Positions 36,870 through 47,802 of a DNA stretch of 64,000 bases are shown one piece after another. The stretch is taken from assembly GCA_950022295.1 (NCBI GenBank), contig OX465599.1:291235501-291299500 (forward strand), given 5' to 3'. The stretch's first letter is position 1. Each line of letters starts with the position of its first letter. A program made the position numbers and the translations under genes. The notes under the pieces are model-generated. The model worked only from the letters and a program-made list of their open reading frames with translations. It made no database searches and was not told where the DNA came from. The stretch is from Bromus sterilis. Its lineage: Eukaryota; Streptophyta; Magnoliopsida; Poales; Poaceae.

Positions 36870-38522
36870 TGATACGTCCCAAACGTATCTATAATTTTTG
36901 CTTGCTCCATGCATGTTTTGTGTGACTTTGCCATGTTTTGCTTGAACTTTCATACACTTTTGAGCATATTTGGACTAACCTACTAACTCAGTGCACCCAG
37001 TTGCCAGTTGTTGTTTTCTGCTGTTTTTGTATTTAAGGTTTTCCGGCCATTAAAAGTGCTCCAAAAAATCCGTAAAAATCATATAAAAAATAAGCGTCAC
37101 GGAAGCTTCCGGAAACACCAAAGGAGCGAAGGGGGGCCACCACCAGGAGGCCAGGAGGTTCCCTGGCGCGGCCCCACCCTAGGCCGCGCCAGGAGGCCTC
37201 CTGGCTGCCTGGTGGGTCCCCTCGACGTCCTACTTCGCCTATATTTACCCCTCGGGGTGGAAACCCCTAGGATGGACTCCTTTTTCGCGATCTCGCCTCT
37301 GTTCCGCCGCTGCTGCCGTTTCTAGATCGGGGCTGCCTGGAGAAGCTGCTCCGGCACCCTGCCGGGAGAAGCTACCCCCTCCGGGAGACCCTCCATAGCC
37401 ATGGACGCCTCCCGTATGTACCGTGAGTAGTTCCCTCGGACCATGGGTCCGTGACCAGTAGCTATGTGATCTATCTCTCCCCCTTTTGTGCTTCCACTTT
37501 CGAGTCCTCGTGAGCTGCCTCACATGATCGAGGCATCTATGTAATTTCTGTTGTTGCTATGCTGAGTTTGTTGGGATCTGATGGATTATGAGACTATGTT
37601 CAGATTGTGATGAGTAATATATTTGGTTCTTATCTTTTATATTTTGTTCTTGAGTAAATTCTTGCATGTTCTCCGTTGCGGTATTTGCTTTGGCCAAGTA
37701 TTTTATTTGCACCTCCAAGTGAGAGCGTTATGCTCGATTGTGGGTTCAGCCCCCTGATGTCTAGCTTGAGTGACAGAAACATGAGACTAGGGGATGTGTT
37801 GTTGCCACCAGGGATAAAACAACGGTGCTTGTACTTGCGGGTGCAAGGATTGTTTACTTTACGCAAAGTTCTTTTAATGCAGTGGTCTATTGCTTTGAGT
37901 TTACACTCTGGGTGGGATTCACAACTTAATACCAGTGAGATGTTCTGGATAGATATCTCAAGGTGGATGATTCGTAGTAGATGCAGATGGATTTCGGTCT
38001 ACTTACCTTGGCGTACTTCCCATTGCTTTTGAGCCCTTCCTTTCTTTGCAGCATAGTTAGCATTGCGGTGCCTTCATAATCCTGTCAATTTCCCAACTGT
38101 GATTTGTTTACCTCGCTAGCACTTTTATCGTCTTTTGGGAGAGAGACATCACTAGTGAAAATCACGTGACCTTGGTCCATCTTCATATCATTGATTACAC
38201 CCTTATTACCTTCAGTCTTTACTTTCAGTTGCCACTATTATTATCTCTTGCGTTGATCCTTTGTAAACAGCAAGGCCGGAGGAATTGACAACTCCTCTGT
38301 ACTCGTTGGGAGCAAAGTTATTTGTATTTGTGTGCAGGTCCAGGTGAGGTTAGCAACCTCGGCGCCATTGTTCACTTTACCACCTTCTTGTATCCTTCGG
38401 AGTCCTATGGGAGACAAACCTTGGTATCTTTGTCAAGGGAAAACTTGCCGCTGCACTATATCTCACTCTGCACTTGGGGTAATCAACGAGGGCTTGAAGA
38501 GTATAACACTCTCTTGCCATCA
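36870..38522 (+). mobile_element. B 5' LTR
   Basis: 1653 bp. It keeps the perfect GC inverted repeat (37162-37193). TATA-like CTATATTTA is at 37239-37247. It is 46 bp longer than the 3' LTR because of one deletion in the latter. Confidence 0.95.
37239..37247 (+). promoter_or_regulatory. TATA box of B 5' LTR
   Basis: CTATATTTA at the same LTR position as in H and K; likely drives the genomic RNA. Inferred from position and composition only. Confidence 0.55.
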
Positions 38523-38531
38523 GCAAGTTTT

Positions 38532-38549
38532 CTGGCGCTGTTGCCGGGG
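38532..38549 (+). promoter_or_regulatory. B primer-binding site (tRNA-Asp)
   Basis: TGGCGCTGTTGCCGGGGA, one mismatch to the complement of the tRNA-Asp 3' end, 9 bp after the LTR. Confidence 0.92.
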
Positions 38550-38676
38550 ACTCCGGTCTACAAGATAGGGGAGTTGCACACTATCTTTTATCTTTGCTTT
38601 TTAGTCTTGTTAGTTTACCTTTCAGTTTTTACTTTTGTATCCTTAATCAAAAATACCAAAAATATCTGCTGCTACA

Positions 38677-40713
38677 ATGGGTTCCAATGAAAACACTAAG
38701 TTGTGTGATTTCACTAGTCACAACAACAGTGACTTTATCTGCACTCCTATTGCTCCACCTGCCACTTCAGCACCTTCATATGAGATTAAACCTGCTCTGC
38801 TTAACCTTGTCATGAAAGATCAATTCTCAGGAGCAGGAGAAGATGCTGCCTTGCACCTAAACAACTTTACCGAGCTCTGTGACATGCAGAAGTACAAGGA
38901 AGTAGATGGAGACATCGTCAAGCTGAAGCTTTTTCCTTTCTCTTTGAGAGGAAGAGCCAAGGAATGGCTACAATCTTTGCCCAAGAACAGTATCGATTCT
39001 TGGAGTAAATGCAAAGATGCTTTTATAGGGAAGTACTATCCCCCTGCTAAAATTATTCAATTACGGAGTAACATTATAAATTTCAGGAAATTGGATAACG
39101 AACGCGTTGCCCAGGCTTGGGAACGTATGAAGACGCTTGTCAAGAACTGCCCCACACATGGACTGACTACCTGGATGGTTATCCAGACTTTTTATGCAGG
39201 CTTGAACTTCACCTCGCGGAACCTGTTAGATTCGGCCGCGGGAGGAACTTTTATGTCAACCACGCTTTGTGCTTCCACAAAACTACTAGATGAGATGATG
39301 TTGAACTAATCGCAATGGCACACCGAGAGATCTCCAACCGGTAAGAAGGTAAACTCTGTCGAGGAGATCTCCTCTTTAAATGAAAAGGTTGACCTTATCA
39401 TGTCTCTACTTACCAAGCAACCTTCTATTGATCCTCAAGATGTTCCTTTAAATTCTTTGGTTGCTCAGGATCAAGTAGATGTCAATTTTGTCGCTAGAAA
39501 CAACTTCAACAATAATGCTTATAGGAGTAACTTTCGCAGCAACAATCCTAGGCCTTTCCCATCCAACAACTATGGGAACAACACTTATCCTACCACCAGA
39601 AACTCCACTTCAGAACTAGAGACCTTGCTTAGAGACTTTATCACTACCCAAAAAGCCTTCAACAAGAATGTGGAAGAAAAACTAGCTAAATTAGATAATC
39701 TTTGTTTGAAGGTAGACAACTTATCCCTTGATGTTGAGATGTTAAAAATTACAACCTCTCTTCTTGAGGATAGTAAGGTCACTCCTATTAATGCTATCCA
39801 GTTACAAATCAATGAAAATATTAGGATGATGGATAAACTCAAAGAGAGATGGGCTAGAGAAAAGGAGGAAGAAGAGAGAATTAAGAACCTTCCTACCTAC
39901 CACACAGTAGCCACTATCCAAGTAGTTGAGGATGTCCAAACTATTAGCACCCATCACACCCCTAGTCCCACTGGACCTATCAATGGTGATGCTACCACCT
40001 CAACCTTAGAAGAGGAAACCTCTATGAACATAGAGGCTTTTAAGCAAGTGAACCTAAATGATATCACTACCTCCTTGATAGATAGTAGTGACCTAGACTT
40101 TGACAACTGCACTTTACCTGAAGTTATTGGTTTCCTACACAAGATGTCTAGAGACCCCCACACTAGCACACTCAATCTTGCCTTCACAGAGCATATCACC
40201 AATGCTCTAATCAAAGTTAGGGAGGAGAATCTTAGACTAGAGGCCTCCATACCTAGGAATCTAGAAGATGGTTGGGATCCTATGATAAAAATTAAATTGA
40301 ATAACTTCTCTTGGTATGCTCTTTGTGACGTTGGAGCAAGTACCTCTGTTATTCCCAAAAGAATGTATGATATGCTTGAATTGAAACTTTTTGATCCTTG
40401 TTCTTTTGGTGTTCGTCTTGTTGATTCTTCCGTAAAGAAACCTTTGGGGAAGATCGACGATGTTCTTATCATTGTCAATGACAATTATGTTCCCGTTGAT
40501 TTTACTATTATGGACATTGAATGTGAACCTTCTTGTCCAATTATTTTGGGACGCCCTTTTCTTCGCACAGTTGGTGCTGTTATTGATATGAAAGAGGGAA
40601 CTATCAAATTCCAATTCCCTCTCAAGAAATGGATGGAACATTTCCCTAGGAAAAATATTAAGCTACCTTTTGAGTCCGTCACACGGGCTAGTTATTCTCT
40701 TGAAAAGACTTGA
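38677..40713 (+). pseudogene. gag-pro: B gag-retropepsin polyprotein, one nonsense codon
   Basis: 678 codons from MGSNENTKLCDF to the TGA at 40711-40713. Residues ~1-80 are an N-terminal domain. Residues ~86-200 are Retrotrans_gag-like (FSLRGRAKEWLQSLPK, TWMVIQTFYAGLNF). Residues ~245-300 are an Asn/Pro-rich linker (NNFNNNAYRSNF). Residues ~330-400 are a Lys/Glu coiled-coil candidate. Residues ~545-660 are a retropepsin with catalytic Asp551 in CDVGAS and IILGRPF at 622-628. The only break is TAA at 39307-39309, where homologues have Tyr (N-Y-SQWH). No CCHC knuckle, RT, RNase H or integrase. The protein would form the particle and self-cleave; the protease most resembles the Athila clade, matching the tRNA-Asp PBS. 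Confidence 0.93.
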
Positions 40714-40720
40714 TCTTCTG

Positions 40721-40771
40721 CTTTAAGCCTAGCTAATGGCTCTAAAGAAGCGCTTTCGAGAGGCAGCCCGC
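40721..40771 (+). other. Conserved post-stop motif (B copy)
   Basis: AAGCCTAGCTAATGGC then AAGAAGCGCTTTCGAGAGG and CAGCCCGC, 8 bp after the gag-protease stop. The 8-mer AAGCGCTT is intact. The CGGG stem reads CGAG here, so one pair of the proposed stem is lost. Confidence 0.75.
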
Positions 40772-43577
40772 AATGAATTTAGGTTTTTCATTTTGCTTTT
40801 TTTCTGTTCTTAGTGGTCTTGATGATTTTTAGTACTGTATCAACATCATTGTATCTTTACTTTTCAAGCTTTGTGCCAAGTTTAGCCTCATACGGCAAGG
40901 GAAGTAAAAGTTGTGACATGCTGTCCAGAAAACAGATTCTGTCCTCGTGACTAGAAAAATCAGAGAAAACTCCCAGTTCATACTTTTGAGCTGAAATTTT
41001 TACACAGCATGCTCTATACAATTACGAAACTTCCGTATGTTCTGAGTTTTTTGATTTGATTTGCAGAAGTACCTCTAAAAAATTCGTTTCTATCTGCTGT
41101 TCTGTTTTTCACAGATTCTGCCAGGTTTTGTCTCTCTTCACTTTTTCAAACCTTAAGCTTGCTTTTTATTTGCAAAAACCTTTTGGCAATCTTGGGAAAC
41201 AGTATCTCTTCAAGTTTATCTTTATTTCCAGTAGAGGAAAAATTATTTTATTAGGGTACTAACCTCTCTAATCAGCCTACAATGAGTTATGTATGAAGGG
41301 AGTTTTCAAGTGCGCGATGGAGGATGATGAAAGAAGATTCAGGAGGGTCAAACGCTCAAGCTTGGGGATGCCCACGTGCACCCCCAATAAATATTCAAGA
41401 AGACTCAAGCGTCTAAGCTCATCCCCTTCTTCATCAACAATTATCAGTTCGTCTCTCGTTGCACTATATTTTTATCACTTCATGCGTTATGTGCTTTTCT
41501 TGGAGTGTCTCGCTCTTAGGTTTTTTTTTGTTTTCTTTTGCTTTGTTTTCTGTAGTAACAAGTTAGACCCCAACTTACTCTTTTGTGTGGGAGAGATTCA
41601 CGCTCCGCTTGAACTAGAACTCCTCATAGGATTTGCATGCTTATTCTTTTAGCTGTGAGCTGTTCTTTTTCTTTTCTTAGCTGCTGTTCTGTTTAGTTGT
41701 AGTGCTTTAGTTTTTATAGAGCTTTTCTTTTTGTCTTAGGTTGAACTTTCTATAGGTTGCATGTTTTATCTTGTTAGAGAGTTTTCCTGTTGCACTGAGT
41801 TCTGTGTCTTGACTGAAAGTGGGTAGTTAAAGTTGCTATTCTCTTTGTAGTAGTAACTTGCAAAAGTTTTGAGGTATTGACTAGAGTAATGTTTGAACTT
41901 ATGGTGTCAAGAGATCTTGCCTATTAGTGATAGATGTCGTATTTTGGGCAATCCGTGTGTTTTTCGAAAACCAAAACCTTTGTTGAGAACTCTAGATAAT
42001 AGATGGATCACTAACCTCTAGAGGGTTCGAATATTATAGTACACTCACGTACCATGAGTCGAGGATGCGCAAGGATAACCAAACCCCCAATACACTCCTC
42101 CTCGGGGTACCTGTCTCTTTGTGAACCTCCTGATTAGATTGAGAGTTACCGATAATAAGTGCATGAGTTCTTCGGACTAATGTGAGTATTCGAAAGTTGA
42201 CACTTCTACCCACCTATACTTTTTCTAGCCTCTTCGGTACCGTGCATTGCCCTTTCTAACCTCGAGAGTTGGCGCATACTTCGCCGGTGCATCCAAACCC
42301 TTGGCATGATACGCTCTGTCATCATAAGCCTCCTTATATCTTTCCTCAAAGCAGCCACCATACCTACCTACAAGGCATTTCCATAGCCTTTCCGAGATAC
42401 ATTGTCATGCAACATCCACCTTCTCATGACTTGATCTTCATGTCATACATGCTACTTGCTTGATCGATGAGCCGCATGCTAGTTGGGCCTTGCCCTAATC
42501 ATTGCTACATGACGCGCTAGTATCATTGCATATCCTGCTACCCTGGCAGAGGCATACATTTGCAACATGATAGTTACATTTTATTTATGTGAGTACCTTT
42601 GTAAAGTGTGAAATATCTCCTATATTCTTGTAAAATATAGAGTATTGCCCCTATAGTGAGGAAAAGATCCCAAAGAGGACAAAATCAAAAGATCCCAAAG
42701 AGGACAAATGAGAGTTAAATAGAAAGAGCCATTGAGGCCACCAAAAAAATAAAAAATAAAAGAGAAAAATAAAAAAATAGAAGGGGGCATACTACTATTC
42801 CTTTTGAGAGATCCACACTAGTACTTCATCTCCTATCCCTTGTACTCCATAGAGATCATCATCATGCATATAGCTATGTGGGGACCCTTCACACTATAGG
42901 ACTTGGCTTGTATATTCCAATGATGAGCCTCCTTAAACGAGCTCTAGGTCTTCTTGAGAAAGCAAGTTAGATGCACCCCCACTAGTTCCTTTGTAGAGCT
43001 TTTAGCTCACATGTGCAGCCGTTGTATGGCAATCCCTACTCCTCACATCATATCTATCATATGGCCTTCTCTCGCCTATGATTGTCCTCATTGATGTGAG
43101 CCTTTCACACCTTTTTGTCTTCCTCCTCCACCTTCTTTATGTTTCGCCTTTTAGGTGTCAACTTTCTTGCTCACGCTCATCCATTGCATGAGTGCTCAAA
43201 ATATCGAAAGGGAGTGGATCAGTTTGACTTGTACCTGACTAGTGGTCTGGGGACGAGTCCAGATAAGAATCCAAAGGAGACCAAGTGTGAAACTTTAGTA
43301 GATAGTTGTTCTCAACAACCTTATTTTTTCTCTCGTATTTCCCTATCCCTTGCTTGCACGCAAACACCATCTGGAGACATTTGAGTCACGGACAGCGAGA
43401 GCTCTTGCACCCTTTGTTCTTTTGTTGCTTGTGTCAATGCTAATATAGACTCTTGCTTGTTAAGACTTGAATTGAATTGCATGCTTTGATTACTTTACTT
43501 AAAAGTCCTTTTATGGTTGTGTGGCATGTCACCACAGAAATTATGCTTGTTATCATTTACCTACTCGAGGACGAGCA
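40772..43577 (+). mobile_element. B 3' internal non-coding region
   Basis: About 2.8 kb with no convincing sense ORF, where pol would be expected in an autonomous element. Contains the internal PPT-like AAGCTTGGGGATG (41358-41370), two GATCCCAAAGAGGACAAA units (42667-42710), a purine tract (42740-42785) and the PPT block. Confidence 0.85.
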
Positions 43578-43597
43578 GGAATTAAGCTTGGGGATGT
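43578..43597 (+). promoter_or_regulatory. B polypurine tract region
   Basis: GGAATTAAGCTTGGGGATGT abuts the 3' LTR. Confidence 0.87.
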
Positions 43598-45204
43598 TGA
43601 TACGTCCCAAACGTATCTATAATTTCTGCTTGCTCCATGCATGTTTTGTGTGACTTTGCCATGTTTTGCTTGAACTTTCATACACTTTTGAGCATATTTG
43701 GACTAACCTACTAACTCAGTGCACCCAGTTGCCAGTTGCGGTTTTCTGCTGTTTTTGTATTTCAGGTTTTCCGGCCATTAAAAGTGCTCCAAAAATTCCG
43801 GAAAAATCAGATAAAAAATCTGCGTCACGGAAGCTTCCGGAAACACCAAAGGAGCGAAGGGGGCCACCACCAGGAGGCCAGGAGGGTCCCTGGTGGGTCC
43901 CCTCGACGCCCCCCTTCGCCTATATTAACCCCTCGGGGTGGAAACCCCTAGGACAGACTCCTTTTTCGCGATCTCGCCTCTGTTCCGCCACCGCCGCCGT
44001 TTCTAGATCGGGGCTTCCTGGAGAAGCTGCTCCGGCACCCTGCCGGGAGAAGCTACCCCCTCCGTGAGAACCTCCATAGCCATGGACGCCTCTCGTATGT
44101 ACCGTGAGTAGTTTCCCTCGGACCATGGGTCCGTGACCAGTAGCTATGTGATCTATCTCTCCCCCTTTTGTGCTTCCACTTTCGAGTCCTCGTGAGCTGC
44201 CTCACATGATCGAGGCATCTATGTAATTTCTGTTGTTGCTATGCTGAATTTGTTGGGACCTGATGGATTATGAGACTATGTTCAGATTGTGATGAGTAAT
44301 ATATTTGGTTCTTCTCTTTTATATTTTGTTCTTGAGTAAATTCTTGCATGTTCTCCGTTGCGGTATTTGCTTTGGACAAGTATTTTATTTGCAACTCCAA
44401 GAGAGAGCGTTATGCTCGATTGTGGGTTCAGCCCCCTGATGTCTAGCTTGAGTGACAGAAACATGAGACTAGGGGATGTGTTGTTGCCACCAGGGATAAA
44501 ACAACGGTGCTTGTACTTGCGGGTGCAAGGATTGTTTACTTTACGCAAAGTTCTTTTAATGCAGTTGTCTGTTGCTTTGAGTTTACACTTTGGGTGGGAT
44601 TTGCAACTTAATACCAGCGAGATGTTCTGGATAGATATCTCAAGGTGGATGATTCGTAGTAGATGCAGATGGATTTCGGTCTACTTACCTTGGCGTACTG
44701 CCCATTGCTTTTGAGCCCTTCCTTTCTTTGCAGCATAGTTCGCATTGCGGTGCCTTCATAATCCTGTCAATTTCCCAACTGTGATTTGTTTACGTCGCTA
44801 GCACTTTTATCGTCTTTTGGGAGAGAGACATCACTAGTGAAAATCACGTGACCTTGGTCCATCTTCATATCATTGATTACACCCTTATTACCTTCAGTCT
44901 TTACTTTCAGTTGCCACTATTATTATCTCTTGCGTTGATCCTTTGTAAACAGAAAGGCCGGAGGAATTGACAACTCCTCTGTACTCGTTGGGAGCAAAGT
45001 TATTTGTATCTGTGTGCAGGTCCAGGTGAGGTTAGCAACCTCGGCGCCATTGTTCACTTTCCCACCTTCTTGTATCCTTCAGAGTCCTACGGGAGACAAA
45101 CCTTGGTATCTTTGCCAAGGGAAAACTTACCGCTGCACTATATCTCACTCTGCACTTGGGGTAATCAACGAGGGCTTGAAGAGTATAACACTCTCTTGCC
45201 ATCA
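43598..45204 (+). mobile_element. B 3' LTR
   Basis: 1607 bp. Lacks 46 bp (equivalent to 37167-37212 of the 5' LTR), which removes the GC inverted repeat between two CCTGG direct repeats. TATA-like CTATATTAA is at 43919-43927. Confidence 0.95.
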
Positions 45205-45209
45205 GGCAC

Positions 45210-45325
45210 TAAAGCAAAAAATGAAAGGTAAACTAACAAGACTAAAAAGAAAAGATAAATTATAGTGTGCGACTCTCCTATCTTGAAGAGTGGAGTCCCC
45301 TGCAACGACGCCAGAAATTGCTTTT
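45210..45325 (-). mobile_element. C 5' internal leader with tRNA-Asp PBS
   Basis: Remainder of C's leader to the right of B. The decayed PBS is TCCCCTGCAACGACGCCA at 45296-45313 (minus-strand sense, two mismatches to tRNA-Asp). It places the 5' LTR at 45326-46996. Confidence 0.85.
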
Positions 45326-46996
45326 TCATGGTACGAATTCTCGTCCCTCGTTGGTTACCCAAAGTGGAAGGTTGAGATGTAGACAGCAGCACGTTTCCCT
45401 TAGCGAAGGTACTAAGGTTCTAGTATCAAACCAGTAGGACTCCAATATCGACAAGTAGGTGGTTAGGCAAGTGATGCGCCATTCGATAAGCACTTGCCTC
45501 TCCTGGACCTGCACACACAACAGATAGCTTTGCTCCCAACGAGTACAGAGAGGTTGTCAATCCCTCCGGCCTTGTTGTTTACAAAGGATAAAACGCACGG
45601 GATAATAATGATAGTGATAGCAACGGAAAAGTAAATACTGAAAGTAAATTGAAGGTGTAAACAATATTGGAAATATGGACCGGGGTCCTATGATGTTCAC
45701 TAGCGATGTCTCTCTCCCAAAATACGATAAAATAGCCACGCGAGGTAAACAAATTACAGCTGGGCAATTGACAGGATTATGTGCGCAAACCAATGCTAAT
45801 TATGCTATAAATAAAGGAAGAGGCTCAAAATCATGGGCGGTACGCCAAGACAAGTAGACCGAAATCCATCTGCATCTACCTACTAATCATCCACCTTGAG
45901 ATATCTATCCAGAACATCTCGCTGGTATTAAGTTTCGAATCCCACCCAAAGTGTAAACTCAAAGCAACGGGCAACTGCATTAAAGAACTTTGCGTAAAGT
46001 AAACAATCCTTGCACCCGCAAGTACAAGCACCGTTGTTTTCCTCCTTGTGGCAACAACACATCCCCTAGACTCATGTTTCTGTCACTCAAGCTAGTCATC
46101 GGGGGGCATGAACCCACAATCATGCATAACGCTCCCTCTTGGAGTCACTACCTACTACTTGGCTAATGCAATAAATAGCAATGGAGAACATGCAAGAATT
46201 ACTCTAAAACATAAATATAAAAGAGGAGAATCAAATATATTACTCAAACACAATCTGAACATAATCTCATAATCCATCGGATCCCTGCAAACTCAGCATA
46301 GCAACAGCAGAAATATTACATATGTGCCTCGATCATGTAGGGCAGCTCACGAGGTCTAATACATCAAGAACAAAGAGGGGAGGAGAACATCAGATAGCTA
46401 CTGATCATAGACCCATGGTCCAAGGTGGACTACTCACGGTTCATCCGGGAAGCATCCATGGTGGTGGAGAAGCTACCGGTGGTGGTTCCTCCCTCCGGAA
46501 GGGTGCCGGGAAGAGGTCTTCTGGTGCTCCCGATCTTGGAAGCGCGGCGGCGGAGGAACAGAGGAGATATCGCGAAAAATGGTTCCCGACACGGGGGTTT
46601 CACGTCACAAGGAATAAATAGGCGAAGGGGGGCAGCCAGGGGGGACACCAGGGGTCCAGGCGCCCCCCCCCCCCTGGCGCGGCCCCACCCTAGGCAGCGC
46701 CGGGAGGGCGCTTGGGGCCCTGGTGGGTCCCCTTTGGCCCCCCCTCGGTGATTCTCGAAGCTTCCGTATCGCTGATTTTTTATTGGATTTTTCCTGAATT
46801 TTTGGAGCACTTTTAATATGGGGGAAACCTGAAATAGAAAAACTGCAGAAAACAGGAACTGGCACTAGGGTGCACTGAGTTAATAGGTTAGTCCAAATAT
46901 AATCAAAAGTGTATGGAAGTTCATCAATATCATAGCAATATTACACAAAAGAGGCATGGAGCAAGAAGAAATTATAGATACGTTTTGGACGTATCA
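45326..46996 (-). mobile_element. C 5' LTR (A-type)
   Basis: 1671 bp, minus-strand TGATACG start at 46996. The TATA-like sequence is at 46614-46621 (plus strand TAAATAGG) and the GC hairpin region at about 46675-46705. A C-run of 10 (about 46665) interrupts the GC core. The H ORF resumes right after the TSD. Confidence 0.93.
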
Positions 46997-47001
46997 GTTG
47001 C

Positions 47002-47802
47002 TTTTAAGGGTGCTTATGAGATTGCTTCTTTGATTGAAAAGTACTATGATACTATTCACAAGTGTGAAAACTTTGCAGTTCTTGCTTATTGCTTCGAGAA
47101 TTATACTTCCAATGCTTATATTGAGGATTTTAAAAATAGAATGCTTGCTGCCCGAGAAGAGGCTAATGATTGCTATGAAGGGGAATCCTATGATTCTGAG
47201 GACTCACTTGATACATCCCTTTCTGATGATCTTGATACTTGCTTTGTTGATGGCCATGATGCCACTATGGATGACGCTTACGAAGATGAACTTGCTATAG
47301 TTCCTTATGTTAAGCATGAAATTGTTGCTATTGCACCCACACTTGATTGCCATATTATCCTTTTGAAACCTCCAACACCGGAGAATTTTCCCTTATCAAG
47401 GCTCAATGTGATGGGTTGCATTTATCTTATAATCCTAAAGACCGTGTTGAAAACTATACACGTGTGCTTGTAGGTCATGAACAACATGATTTATGTGATA
47501 TTTATATTCTTGATGTTGTTCATGATACTACTGAAAATTATTTCGAGAGAGGGAAGTTTGGTTGTAGAAACTTCCATATTACTAAAACACTTCTCTTCAT
47601 GTTGAAAGTTTTGAAGTTGTTCTTTTTCGACCTTCCTATGCATGTCACTTTGTGCTTCTTTGATTTATTTTCTTACAAGATTCCTATGCATAGGAAGTGG
47701 GTTAGGCTTAAATGTGTTTCATATTTGCTTCTTGATGCTTTCTTTCGCTTCAAAATTCTTATTCTTGTGAGAGCATCTTCTATAATCTTTAAGCCTAGCT
47801 AA
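47002..47802 (+). pseudogene. H cargo ORF, C-terminal part (acidic, unknown function, broken)
   Basis: This resumes the ORF interrupted by C. The first part is strongly acidic (many D/E around DSEDSLDTSLSDDLDTCF, 47190-47250). A frameshift near 47390 moves the reading into the frame that ends SSIIFKPS with TAA at 47800-47802. That second half is hydrophobic and basic (LFFFDLPMHVTLCFFDLFSY) and could hold a membrane-like or structural segment. No catalytic motif is visible. The stop lies in the same AGCCTAGCTAATGGC block that follows the gag-protease stop in B, C and K, so the 3' UTR is shared although the coding parts are unrelated. Confidence 0.7.

Larger units (their letters stand above)
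36870..45204 (+). mobile_element. Element B: complete non-autonomous gag-protease LTR retrotransposon
   Basis: 8335 bp plus-strand element nested in C, with a perfect TSD GGCAC (36865-36869 and 45205-45209). 5' LTR 36870-38522, PBS 38532-38549, gag-protease 38677-40713, 3' non-coding region, PPT 43578-43597, 3' LTR 43598-45204. It ends TGATACGTCCC...TTGCCATCA. About 1.8% divergence by hand count over the last ~490 bp of the LTRs makes it the youngest datable element here. There is no RT or integrase, so transposition would need enzymes supplied in trans. Confidence 0.96.
1499..46996 (-). mobile_element. Element C: non-autonomous gag-protease LTR retrotransposon, split by B and D
   Basis: A minus-strand A-type element inserted into the H cargo ORF. 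The TSD is ATTGC (1494-1498) / GTTGC (46997-47001), one mismatch. Removing B and D leaves about 10.2 kb: a 3' LTR of 1664 bp (1499-2611 plus 29555-30105), an internal region of about 6.9 kb, and a 5' LTR of 1671 bp (45326-46996). Removing C restores the H reading frame across the site (...EEFIA|FKGAYE...). LTR termini are decayed: TG is intact at 1499 but reads TC at 45326. Hand-sampled LTR divergence is about 5-6%. Confidence 0.93.

Noticed and set aside
39954..40641. Antisense ORFs across B protease (also 57938-58625 in K)
   Set aside because: Shadows of the gag-protease frame on the opposite strand.
1499..46996. C LTRs seeming more diverged (~9%) than those of its host H (~4%), suggesting a chimaeric element
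   Set aside because: That came from one ~245-bp sample each; over wider samples both average ~5-6%, so nesting and age agree.
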